This document shows, piece after piece, positions 31,858 through 40,852 of a stretch of 64,000 nucleotides of DNA (positions are counted from its first letter, which is position 1; every line of letters begins with the position of its first letter). The stretch is from Erwinia psidii (GTDB taxonomy: Bacteria; Pseudomonadota; Gammaproteobacteria; Enterobacterales; Enterobacteriaceae). A program made the position numbers and the translations under genes. The stretch is taken from NCBI RefSeq assembly GCF_003846135.1, contig NZ_RHHM01000006.1:206856-270855 (forward strand). Direction: 5' to 3'. The notes below the pieces were generated by a model. It saw nothing but the letters and a program-made list of their open reading frames with translations. It did not search any database and was not told the origin of the DNA.

Positions 31858-31882
31858 GCGCCATCGCCTTTAGCGATGGCGC
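31858..31882. terminator. Stem-loop between microcin-like gene and tsaD
   Basis: GCGCCATCGC-CTTTA-GCGATGGCGC is a perfect 10-bp stem with a 5-base loop, 20 bp after the peptide stop codon and 8 bp before the tsaD stop. There is no strong T-run on either side; it probably ends both converging transcripts. Confidence 0.65.
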
Positions 31883-31889
31883 TATGACA

Positions 31890-32912
31890 TCAGCCATTTT
31901 CCAGAGGCATAAGCTCAGACAGTGGCCACCGCGGTCGCACAGTGATGCCCAGCTCATCCCGCAAACCCTCCTTCAGCCGAACCATACCGGCATAAGCTAT
32001 CATTGCGCCGTTATCAGTACAGAGTTCAGGACGGGCATAAAAAACTTCGCCGCCGCGTGCTTTCATGACCTCAGCCATTTTGGTCCGCAACGTATGATTG
32101 GCACTGACCCCTCCCGCAATCACCAGTCTTTTAAAGCCGCTTTGTTCCAGGGCTCGCTTACATTTGATCACCAGCGTATCCACCACCGCATCTTCAAATG
32201 CTCTGGCAATATCAGAGCGGGTTTGAAGGTCATCACTGTTTTCACGGATGGTGTTGGCAGCAAACGTCTTCAGCCCGGAGAAGCTGAAATCAAGTCCCGG
32301 ACGATCGGTCATTGGTCGCGGGAAAATGAAGCGTTTTTCAACCCCCTGCTGTGCCATTTTCGACAGCATCGGCCCCCCCGGATAATCCAGACCAAGCAAT
32401 TTTGCCGTTTTATCAAAAGCCTCACCAGCAGCGTCGTCAACAGATTCACCCAACAGGGTATATTCTCCAATTCCGGTAACGCCAATCAACTGCGTATGCC
32501 CACCGGAAACCAGCAGTGCGATAAACGGAAATGCGGGCGGATTATCCTCCAACATTGGAGCCAGCAGATGCCCTTCCATATGATGAATCGGGATTGCCGG
32601 CACATCCCAGGCAAACGCCAACGCACGCCCGATTGTCGCCCCAACCAGCAATGCCCCAACTAACCCTGGCCCCGCCGTGTAGGCTACGGCGTCAATATCA
32701 TGCGCCTGCAACCCGGCCTCTTTTATCGCAGCCTGAATTAACGGTACGGTTTTGCGCACATGATCGCGCGAAGCAAGCTCTGGCACCACCCCACCGTATT
32801 CGGCGTGGAGTTTGACCTGGCTATAAAGCTGGTTGGCTATTAAGCCGGAGACATCGTGGTAAATCGCGATACCGGTTTCATCGCAGGACGTTTCTATTCC
32901 GAGCACACGCAT
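31890..32912 (-). CDS. tsaD: tRNA threonylcarbamoyladenosine transferase subunit TsaD
   Basis: Catalytic subunit that transfers threonylcarbamoyl to A37 of ANN-decoding tRNAs, working with TsaB, TsaC and TsaE. The 340 residues begin [18 protein letters not shown], with the metal-binding [12 protein letters not shown] (HxxxH), [20 protein letters not shown] and the [10 protein letters not shown] nucleotide-binding segment. It is divergent from rpsU, as in E. coli. Confidence 0.97.
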   Translation of the reverse strand: MRVLGIETSCDETGIAIYHDVSGLIANQLYSQVKLHAEYGGVVPELASRDHVRKTVPLIQAAIKEAGLQAHDIDAVAYTAGPGLVGALLVGATIGRALAFAWDVPAIPIHHMEGHLLAPMLEDNPPAFPFIALLVSGGHTQLIGVTGIGEYTLLGESVDDAAGEAFDKTAKLLGLDYPGGPMLSKMAQQGVEKRFIFPRPMTDRPGLDFSFSGLKTFAANTIRENSDDLQTRSDIARAFEDAVVDTLVIKCKRALEQSGFKRLVIAGGVSANHTLRTKMAEVMKARGGEVFYARPELCTDNGAMIAYAGMVRLKEGLRDELGITVRPRWPLSELMPLENG

Positions 32913-33024
32913 ATCTTTTCACCTCTTTTCTTGCGGCGCGCAGTGTAGCATGAAGGGGCGCTTATCGGCGGCACTTTTCAGACGGTTAACCGCGCCTCGC
33001 GGAAGGAGTGAACGGAAAATATTT

Positions 33025-33151
33025 TTCACCGCGGCGGATGATTCAGGTATAATCGCCCACCTGAAAAAAAACCGGCAGCGGCACAGGCGGCGCATCTGTT
33101 GGTGACATTACGCTATGGTGCTTTACAACGCAGCCTGTGTTGGAGTAGAAT
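33025..33151 (+). promoter_or_regulatory. Candidate tandem promoters of the rpsU-dnaG-rpoD operon
   Basis: P1: TTCACC (33025-33030), 17 bp, perfect TATAAT (33048-33053). P2: TTTACA (33122-33127), 18 bp, TAGAAT (33146-33151). Both point into rpsU. Tandem promoters are known for this macromolecular-synthesis operon in E. coli. Confidence 0.55.
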
Positions 33152-33182
33152 TTCGCACCATTTTGAAACAAGCTGGCACTGA

Positions 33183-33437
<255 letters not shown>

Positions 33438-33470
33438 TTTTACGCTTTACAGACAAGTAATTAGTATAAG

Positions 33471-33503
33471 AAGGCCGTGCTTTCCGAAAGGAATGCGCGG
33501 CTT
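33471..33503 (+). terminator. Internal attenuating terminator between rpsU and dnaG
   Basis: GCCGTGCTTTCC pairs with GGAATGCGCGGC around a short GAAA-containing loop, followed by TTGTT. E. coli has a partial terminator here that keeps DnaG low relative to S21. Confidence 0.7.
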
Positions 33504-33535
33504 GTTCTCGTTTATGAGCTGATAAACCGGGGCTT

Positions 33536-35281
33536 ATGGCTGGACGAATTCCACGCATATTTATCAATGACTTGCTGGCTCGCACGGACATCGTGGATCT
33601 GATTGATGCCCGTGTGAAGCTGAAAAAGCAGGGAAAGAACTATCACGCGTGTTGTCCCTTCCATAATGAAAAAACCCCCTCTTTCACCGTTAATGGTGAA
33701 AAACAGTTCTACCACTGTTTCGGCTGCGGTGCGCACGGTAATGCTATTGATTTCCTGATGAATTACGATCGTCTGGAATTCGTGGAAAGTATTGAAGAGC
33801 TGGCCACACTCTACGGACTGGAAGTGCCGTATGAGAGCGGAAGTGGCCCCAGCCAACTGGAACGCCATCAACGCCAGAGTCTTTATCAGCTGATGGATGG
33901 ATTAAGTCGCTTTTACCAGCAGGCTCTGAAGCAGCAACAGGCCTCTGCTGCACGTGATTATCTGCAAAAACGTGGATTGAGCGACGAGGTGACTGAACAT
34001 TTTTCGATTGGCTTCGCGCCTGCGGGATGGGATAACGCCCTGAAGCAGTTTGGCAGCAATCAGGACGACAGACAGTCGTTGATTGATGCCGGCATGCTGG
34101 TCACTAACGACCAGGGACGTAGTTACGATCGCTTCCGTGAGCGGGTCATGTTCCCGATTCACGACAAGCGTGGCCGGGTAATTGGTTTTGGTGGACGTGT
34201 TCTTGGCGATGCACTGCCAAAATATCTGAACTCACCAGAAACCGACATTTTTCATAAGGGGCGTCAGCTGTATGGCCTTTATGAAGCACAAAAGAAACAT
34301 CCTGAACCGGCAAAGCTGTTAGTGGTCGAAGGCTACATGGATGTGGTTGCACTGGCACAGTTTGGCATTGATTATGCGGTTGCGTCACTGGGAACCTCGA
34401 CGACCCCTGAACACATTCAGCTTCTTTTCCGTACGACAAATAACGTGATTTGTTGCTATGACGGTGACAGAGCTGGCCGAGAAGCCGCATGGCGTGCTCT
34501 GGAAACCGCATTGCCTTACATGAATGATGGTCGTCAGCTACGCTTTATGTTTCTGCCGGACGGCGAAGACCCGGATACGCTGGTACGTAAAGAAGGGAAA
34601 GACGCATTTGAAAGCCGAATGGAGAAAGCCATTCCACTTTCTTCTTTCCTGTATGACACGCTGCTGCCTCAGGTTGACCTGAGTACGCCTGATGGACGTG
34701 CACAGTTGACGACGCTGGCACTGCCGTTGCTCAGCCAGGTACCGGGAGAGACATTACGCATCTATTTGCGGCAGGTTTTGGGGGATAAACTGGGCATCCC
34801 GGACCATGTGCAATTAGAAAAACTGCTGCCAAAACAGGATGAGAGCGCGAAACCTTCCCAGCCCCCGCAGCTAAAGCGTACAACCATGCGTATACTGATT
34901 GGGTTGCTGATACAAAACCCTGATTTGGCGACAATGGTACCGTCGATGCAGGGATTGGAAAATTCAGACGTGGCAGGTTTTCCTCTGTTTGTAGAGTTAG
35001 TGGAGACATGCAACGCTCATCCTGGCCTGAAGACCGGACAGCTACTTGAGTTATATCGTGGAACAAAATTTAGCCAGAGTATTGAAACCCTGGCGACCTG
35101 GAACCACATGATAGTAGATGAAGAGGTTGAAACCATGTTCAAGGATTCGCTGGCCAGCATGTACGATGCAGCGTTGGAGCGACGGCTCGAAGAACTGATT
35201 GCCCGCGATCGCACACATGTACTGAACGCGGAAGAACGCCGGGAATTTTGGACCCTGAGTCAGGCGTTGAAGAAACAGTAA
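33536..35281 (+). CDS. dnaG: DNA primase
   Basis: Synthesises RNA primers at the replication fork. The 581 residues show the N-terminal CHC2 zinc finger (CCPFHNEKTPSFTVNGEKQF followed by YHCFGC), the TOPRIM catalytic core (LLVVEGYMDVVALAQFGIDY, CYDGDRAG) and the C-terminal DnaB-binding domain. The start at 33536 gives MAGRIPRIFINDLLARTDIV as in E. coli. It is translated from the shared rpsU operon mRNA. Confidence 0.98.
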   Translation: MAGRIPRIFINDLLARTDIVDLIDARVKLKKQGKNYHACCPFHNEKTPSFTVNGEKQFYHCFGCGAHGNAIDFLMNYDRLEFVESIEELATLYGLEVPYESGSGPSQLERHQRQSLYQLMDGLSRFYQQALKQQQASAARDYLQKRGLSDEVTEHFSIGFAPAGWDNALKQFGSNQDDRQSLIDAGMLVTNDQGRSYDRFRERVMFPIHDKRGRVIGFGGRVLGDALPKYLNSPETDIFHKGRQLYGLYEAQKKHPEPAKLLVVEGYMDVVALAQFGIDYAVASLGTSTTPEHIQLLFRTTNNVICCYDGDRAGREAAWRALETALPYMNDGRQLRFMFLPDGEDPDTLVRKEGKDAFESRMEKAIPLSSFLYDTLLPQVDLSTPDGRAQLTTLALPLLSQVPGETLRIYLRQVLGDKLGIPDHVQLEKLLPKQDESAKPSQPPQLKRTTMRILIGLLIQNPDLATMVPSMQGLENSDVAGFPLFVELVETCNAHPGLKTGQLLELYRGTKFSQSIETLATWNHMIVDEEVETMFKDSLASMYDAALERRLEELIARDRTHVLNAEERREFWTLSQALKKQ

Positions 35282-35643
35282 CCGTTAGCAGCTTAAACAA
35301 CGGTCAGTAGCTGGTTTGATACCCTGTCAGAGCCTGTAGTTTAGCGCTGACAGACAACAGAAATGACGGACGCAATCAGCGCCAACCGTTTTTTGTGCGC
35401 ACAGTCTGCATGAACCGCAGTGTAGATAAGTACCTAAGGATTCAGCGCAGGGCGCAAACAAAACATGGTCTGATATGAGAGTCATGAACAGAATATCCGC
35501 GGCTTAAGTGCCGACTATCCGTCAGGTAGAGCCTGGCAGCCGCCATGATGGGCAGCGGCAATAATCAAATGCCCTCACTGTTATTGTTGGCTGCTTAGCC
35601 GACCGACACCAATCTAATTTAACAGAAGTGTGGATACCGTCTT
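35282..35643 (+). other. dnaG-rpoD intergenic region
   Basis: About 360 bp without an ORF, longer than I recall for E. coli. In E. coli this interval carries the RNA-processing site that separates the dnaG and rpoD messages. No clear hairpin motif or gene could be fixed here by eye. Confidence 0.4.
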
Positions 35644-37488
35644 ATGGAGCAAAACCCGCAGTCACAGCTGAAGCTGCTTGTCACCCGTGGTAAGGAGCAA
35701 GGCTATCTGACCTATGCTGAGGTCAATGACCATCTGCCGGAAGATATCGTCGACTCCGATCAGATCGAAGACATCATCCAGATGATTAACGACATGGGCA
35801 TACAGGTTGTGGAAGAAGCACCTGATGCCGATGATCTGATGCTGAATGAAAACACCAGTGATACGGACGAAGATGCTGCCGAAGCGGCTGCTCAAGTGTT
35901 ATCCAGCGTTGAATCGGAAATTGGACGTACCACCGACCCGGTGCGCATGTACATGCGTGAAATGGGTACCGTTGAACTGTTGACGCGCGAAGGTGAAATC
36001 GACATCGCCAAACGCATTGAAGACGGGATTAACCAGGTACAGTGTTCCGTTGCTGAATACCCTGAAGCTATTACCTATTTACTTGAGCAGTATGATCGTG
36101 TCGAAGCGGGCGAAGCCCGGCTGTCCGATATGATTACTGGTTTTGTTGATCCAAACGCTGAAGAAGAGATGGCGCCTACGGCAACGCACGTGGGCTCTGA
36201 GCTGTCTGAAGAGGAGCGCGACGACGACGACGATGAAGACGAAGATTCTGACGATGACAGTTCTGACGATGATAACAGTATCGATCCTGAACTGGCTCGT
36301 GAGAAGTTTAACGATCTGCGTGTGCAGTACGAAAAAACCCGTACGGTGATCAAAGCCAAAGGTCGCAGTCATGCGGATGCCGTTAGCGAAATCCAGAATC
36401 TGTCCGACGTCTTCAAACAGTTCCGACTGGTGCCAAAGCAGTTCGATTATCTGGTTAACAATATGCGTACCATGATGGATCGTGTCCGTACTCAGGAACG
36501 CATCATCATGAAACTGTGTGTTGAAATTTGTAAGATGCCGAAGAAAAACTTCATTACCCTGTTCACCGGTAATGAAACCAGTGAAACCTGGTTCAAAGCG
36601 GCACTTGCCATGAATAAACCCTGGTCCGAAAAACTGAAAGAAGTGACGGAAGACGTACAGCGTAGTCTGACGAAACTGTTACAGATTGAGGAAGAAACTG
36701 GCCTGACTATTGAGCAGGTTAAAGATATCAACCGCCGTATGTCCATTGGCGAAGCGAAAGCACGCCGGGCGAAAAAAGAGATGGTTGAAGCAAACCTGCG
36801 TCTGGTTATTTCCATTGCCAAGAAATACACCAACCGCGGTTTACAGTTCCTCGATTTGATCCAGGAAGGCAACATCGGTCTGATGAAAGCCGTTGATAAG
36901 TTCGAATACCGCCGTGGTTACAAGTTCTCAACTTATGCCACCTGGTGGATCCGTCAGGCCATCACCCGTTCGATTGCTGACCAGGCGCGAACCATCCGTA
37001 TTCCGGTGCATATGATTGAGACCATCAACAAGCTCAACCGTATTTCCCGCCAGATGCTGCAGGAAATGGGGCGTGAACCGACGCCGGAAGAACTGGCCGA
37101 ACGGATGTTAATGCCGGAAGATAAGATCCGCAAGGTGTTGAAAATTGCCAAGGAACCGATCTCTATGGAGACGCCAATTGGTGATGACGAAGATTCTCAT
37201 CTGGGCGATTTTATTGAGGACACCACGCTGGAGCTGCCGCTGGACTCGGCCACCTCTGAGAGCCTTCGTTCAGCCACCCATGACGTGCTGGCGGGTCTGA
37301 CCGCGCGCGAAGCAAAAGTGCTGCGCATGCGTTTCGGTATCGATATGAACACCGACCACACGCTGGAAGAAGTTGGCAAACAGTTTGACGTTACCCGTGA
37401 GCGTATCCGTCAGATTGAGGCGAAAGCGCTGCGTAAGCTGCGCCACCCAAGCCGCTCTGAAGTGCTGCGTAGTTTCCTGGACGATTAA
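35644..37488 (+). CDS. rpoD: RNA polymerase sigma factor RpoD (sigma-70)
   Basis: The housekeeping sigma factor. The 614 residues contain region 1.1 at the N-terminus, an acidic stretch inside the non-conserved region (about residues 190-220, runs of Asp/Glu), region 2 ([60 protein letters not shown]), region 3, and region 4.2 ([20 protein letters not shown]) for -35 recognition. It is the last gene of the rpsU-dnaG-rpoD operon. Confidence 0.99.
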   Translation: MEQNPQSQLKLLVTRGKEQGYLTYAEVNDHLPEDIVDSDQIEDIIQMINDMGIQVVEEAPDADDLMLNENTSDTDEDAAEAAAQVLSSVESEIGRTTDPVRMYMREMGTVELLTREGEIDIAKRIEDGINQVQCSVAEYPEAITYLLEQYDRVEAGEARLSDMITGFVDPNAEEEMAPTATHVGSELSEEERDDDDDEDEDSDDDSSDDDNSIDPELAREKFNDLRVQYEKTRTVIKAKGRSHADAVSEIQNLSDVFKQFRLVPKQFDYLVNNMRTMMDRVRTQERIIMKLCVEICKMPKKNFITLFTGNETSETWFKAALAMNKPWSEKLKEVTEDVQRSLTKLLQIEEETGLTIEQVKDINRRMSIGEAKARRAKKEMVEANLRLVISIAKKYTNRGLQFLDLIQEGNIGLMKAVDKFEYRRGYKFSTYATWWIRQAITRSIADQARTIRIPVHMIETINKLNRISRQMLQEMGREPTPEELAERMLMPEDKIRKVLKIAKEPISMETPIGDDEDSHLGDFIEDTTLELPLDSATSESLRSATHDVLAGLTAREAKVLRMRFGIDMNTDHTLEEVGKQFDVTRERIRQIEAKALRKLRHPSRSEVLRSFLDD

Positions 37489-37512
37489 TCCCGGCCCGGT
37501 TCCTGCTCGCTG

Positions 37513-37539
37513 AAAGCCCCTGTATACAGGGGCTTTTTT
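37513..37539 (+). terminator. Operon terminator after rpoD
   Basis: AAAGCCCCTGTA-TACAGGGGCTTT is a perfect palindrome followed by TTT, 25 bp after the rpoD stop. Confidence 0.95.
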
Positions 37540-37657
37540 ATGCGCAAATAACCCCCCCCCTGTGGAGGGGGTCAGCAACAAATTGGCTCTGCCAGTAATG
37601 CTGCACATGGGAAAATCCGAATCTGTTATCCCCATAACCGATAAGGATTTAACCATA

Positions 37658-38072
37658 AACAGATTCCAGAAAGCATCGCATGTGCTGTGGTGCTGTCAAT
37701 ATCACATCGTATGGACACTCAGATACGGGTTCCGCATTCTGAGGAATAATCCAGCCAGGGAGGTTTACAGGCAGATAAGGATTTCGAATGAACAACTCAG
37801 GATAGACGTGGTGGAGCTGGATCATGTTCACTTGCTGATAAAAGTCCCGCCGCGACGTTTAATTTCGCATGTCACTGGTCATTTAAAAGGTAAAACGGCT
37901 GTTCAGTAAATTCCCGTATCGGAGAAAAAATAAATTATGGGGAAACCACTTCTGGGCACGAGGCTACTGCGTAGAAACCGTTGGTACAGACGAAGAGATG
38001 AGCAGGAAACAGGTGAAGTATCAGGAAAAGCATCAACAGGAAGAAAGCCAGCTTCGTTTAAAAGAAGTCTGA
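37658..38072 (+). pseudogene. IS200-family (Y1 HUH) transposase, decayed
   Basis: Frame one reads NRFQKASHVLWCCQYHIVWT through VVELDHVHLLIKVPPRRLIS (the HUH His pair, here with a three-residue loss before DHVHLL) to a stop at 37909. Another frame resumes WGNHFWARGYCVETVGTDEE, with the Y1 catalytic Tyr region, to a stop at 38072. The first ten or so residues and the middle are damaged. Hairpin-like ends flank it: C-rich sequence at about 37550-37570 and ACGCCCC-CGT-GGGGCGT near 38100-38118. It is an inactive copy between rpoD and mug. Confidence 0.85.
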
Positions 38073-38210
38073 GCGAAAGCTCTCAGAGTCAGAACTAAGT
38101 ACGCCCCCGTGGGGCGTAATCAATACCATCTGCTATGCAGGTGGATTTTTATGTCGGATGCGTGCCACAGGCATCTTCTGTCTGCGAATACAATAATCTA
38201 TCGGCCTGTA

Positions 38211-38744
38211 TCACAGCCCGCGCATCGCTAACGCCGTGTCCAGCTCACGGTATGATTCGGTTAATTTCTCCTGGGAAGCACGATTAAGGCCGCTGGGATT
38301 TGGCAGCACCCAGACCTCTGTTTTCCCCACCGTTTGCGGCTGCTTACCCCACTCTGCTTTAGTCACCCGGAACGCCTGTCTAAACGCCTGCTTACCCAAT
38401 ACAGCCAACACATCCGGCTGATAATGCAACATTTTATGCAGTAAGGCTTTACCACCATCGCGCAATTCCAGCCCGGACAACTCCGTCGCCTCTTTGGTTG
38501 GCCGCTCCACCAACATGGTGATACCACAACGTGTATCCAGCAATTGCATCTCTTCTTCCGGTTTCAGTTGTTTGCTGGTAAAACCGGCCTGCCAGATCGT
38601 TTTCCAGAAACGGTTACCCGGATGCGCAAAATGAAAACCCATATGGGCAGAAGACTTACCGGGATTAATACCGCAAAACACTACCCGCAATCCCGGCGCA
38701 AGAATATCGGTGATGTTATGTTCTTCTGATTCATGCTGATACAT
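38211..38744 (-). CDS. mug: G/U mismatch-specific DNA glycosylase
   Basis: Removes uracil and ethenocytosine opposite guanine. The 177-residue UDG-superfamily protein has [20 protein letters not shown] followed by GNRFWKTIW (active-site loop with the GINPG motif) and [13 protein letters not shown] (NPSGLN intercalation loop). The ATG at 38744 is chosen over 38762 because GGAGAG lies at the right distance and the family begins near here. E. coli also has mug next to rpoD. Confidence 0.95.
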   Translation of the reverse strand: MYQHESEEHNITDILAPGLRVVFCGINPGKSSAHMGFHFAHPGNRFWKTIWQAGFTSKQLKPEEEMQLLDTRCGITMLVERPTKEATELSGLELRDGGKALLHKMLHYQPDVLAVLGKQAFRQAFRVTKAEWGKQPQTVGKTEVWVLPNPSGLNRASQEKLTESYRELDTALAMRGL

Positions 38745-38798
38745 TTTCTGCTCTCCCGACAATAAGCAAGCGTTGCCCTGTCAATCCGGTGTAGGTGG

Positions 38799-39716
38799 TT
38801 ATCGTGGCTGAAAAGCGTCCCGCAGCCAGTGGATAAAACCTCTGACGGCCCGCGGCACCTGAGCTGACCACGGACGTACTACATAAAGCGCACTGGCAAA
38901 CGTGCCGACAGTCTGCCACTCAGCCAACAGTTCGACCAGATGCCCGTCACGTAACGCACTTTGCGCACTGAAATCAGGTAGCATGGCAATTCCCAGCCCC
39001 TGCAACGCTGCATCCCTGAGAGATTCACTGTTATTGGTGGAAAATGGCCCGGTGACATGCACGGTAACTATTTGCTGTTCTTTTCTGAACGTCCAACACG
39101 GTGTTTCCACCCCGCGTGGATAATAAAGACAGTGATGCTCCCCCAGTGCCTGGGGCGTTTGTGGACAGCCATGTATCGCCAGATACTCTGGTGAGGCCAC
39201 CAGCAACGCACGGGTGGCGCACAGTGGCTGAACCACATGTGTATCCGGTAACGTTTCACTGTGACGAATGGCTAAATCAAACCCTTCAGCGGCGAGAGAG
39301 ACAAGTCGGTCAGAGACCTCCAGCTGTACATGGACCTGTGGATTCTCACGCAGGAATGCGGTCATATGCGGTACCAGCTGCTGACGGGAGAATGCCACAG
39401 GTGCCGTAACGCGCACCCGTCCACGCAAAGGCCCGGAGGAATCTCTGATACTGGAAAAGCTCTGTTCAATATGCGCAAACGGTGCACGAAGTTCCTCTAC
39501 CAGTTTTTCCCCGGCGCTGGTCAGTCTTACGATGCGGGTGGTGCGCGTCACCAGCGGAACACCTGCCTGTTGCTCCAGCTCTTTGATCTTCTGACTCATG
39601 GCCGACTTGCTCACTGCAAGCCGTTCGGCGGCACGCGTGAAACTCCCCTGCTCCGCCAGAACGGTCAGCCAGTGCAAATGTATCCACAACGCCCCGGTAC
39701 TCACATCCCTCATCAT
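38799..39716 (-). CDS. LysR-family transcriptional regulator
   Basis: A 305-residue regulator with the N-terminal winged helix (WLTVLAEQGSFTRAAERLAV, SKSAMSQKIKELEQQAGVPL) and a periplasmic-binding-protein-like effector domain. It is divergent from the tautomerase gene with 235 bp between starts, the usual layout for a LysR regulator and its target. No clear ribosome-binding site precedes the two adjacent ATGs at 39716 and 39713. The inducer is unknown. Confidence 0.9.
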   Translation of the reverse strand: MMRDVSTGALWIHLHWLTVLAEQGSFTRAAERLAVSKSAMSQKIKELEQQAGVPLVTRTTRIVRLTSAGEKLVEELRAPFAHIEQSFSSIRDSSGPLRGRVRVTAPVAFSRQQLVPHMTAFLRENPQVHVQLEVSDRLVSLAAEGFDLAIRHSETLPDTHVVQPLCATRALLVASPEYLAIHGCPQTPQALGEHHCLYYPRGVETPCWTFRKEQQIVTVHVTGPFSTNNSESLRDAALQGLGIAMLPDFSAQSALRDGHLVELLAEWQTVGTFASALYVVRPWSAQVPRAVRGFIHWLRDAFQPR

Positions 39717-39951
39717 GATTGTTCACTATGGTAAATAATAAGTTCAAGTATAGCGCTTTTTCACAGTGGACTCTTTGGCTAAAGTAAGCACCAGGAATGA
39801 GATAACCATTGGCGGCCGACGCCTGGCCAACATCAACCACACCAGCAATAAAGCGTTGGTACTTCGCCAGTGGTCACTTTCCTGCCTGAAATATAGTTTG
39901 CTGTAACAGCCAGTTATAGCAATCCCATAATCTGATACGCGGAGAAAATGA

Positions 39952-40341
39952 ATGCCGTTACTCCAGTTTGATGTTATTGAAGGACGTTGTGAATCAGAGC
40001 TGAAAACCCTTCTGGATGCTGCTCACCGTGCGGTGCTGAAAGCGTTCAATGTGCCTGAAAGAGATCGCTATCAGATTGTTCATGAAAACAAACCTCATCA
40101 TATGATTTTTGAGGATACCGGCCTCGGGCTGAAGCGCACTCACCATCTGGTTATGGTCAGGGTATTTACCAGCCCACGGAGCGACGAGCAGAAACAGCTA
40201 TTTATGGCAGAACTGTGCCGTGAGCTGAAGGAAAATTGTAATATTGCCGGGAGTGATTTGATGATTAGTTTTATCACCAACGGTAAAGGCGACTGGAGCT
40301 TTGGCAACGGCGTGGCGCAATACATCACCGGTGAACTGTAA
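39952..40341 (+). CDS. Tautomerase-family protein
   Basis: 129 residues starting MPLLQFDVIEG: the catalytic amino-terminal Pro of the tautomerase/MIF superfamily is exposed after Met removal. Length and the HENKPHHMIF and VMVRVFTSPRSDEQKQLF segments fit the larger single-chain members seen next to LysR regulators. GGAGAAA lies upstream of the ATG. It is probably controlled by the divergent LysR protein; the substrate is not predictable. Confidence 0.88.
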   Translation: MPLLQFDVIEGRCESELKTLLDAAHRAVLKAFNVPERDRYQIVHENKPHHMIFEDTGLGLKRTHHLVMVRVFTSPRSDEQKQLFMAELCRELKENCNIAGSDLMISFITNGKGDWSFGNGVAQYITGEL

Positions 40342-40852
40342 GCAGTGGGCGTGGTGATGCTGTTGTTACCCGCGAAGCCACGCATAAAATTAAAACAATA
40401 TTAGCCAAAAAACCTATTGAGGATGGCATAAGCCACTGGGGATGACGAGCCGATTGCGAAAAGGCAACAGAAGATATAATTGATTCTCCCTGATGAGAGA
40501 GGCCAGATGAAAATGTGTGCTGCAAATCTGAATAATAATTAATCACGTAATATCACTATCGCACTTCATTAATTTAACTTCACATTAATCACTGGCATAA
40601 AGCATTCAAACTCTTATCCCAGGTTACCGCTTTGCCTTTTTGCCGGTATTACCCTGTCGCTAATACTGTGTTCACCTAAAATTCAATAAACCTTCAACAA
40701 AATGCAGTAAAACCGACCTGTACCCCGTCAGCCCTTTCCCGCCTCAGCATTGCCAGAGAGAATTCGCTACGCTAAATTGATCCGCCGATCGCAGATCGGA
40801 CCATCGCCAGATACGGCCAGGGATCGTGCCATACAAGGATTAAAGATACACA
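40342..40852. other. Intergenic region before opgB
   Basis: About 510 bp without a credible gene. A small stem CCGATC-GCA-GATCGG lies at 40785-40799, about 55 bp before the opgB start. Short reading frames here end or shift without coding features. Confidence 0.4.

Noticed and set aside
36075..36372. Ser-rich minus-strand frames
   Set aside because: Antisense of the acidic Asp/Glu run of rpoD; the composition is a by-product of GAC/GAT/GAA codons.
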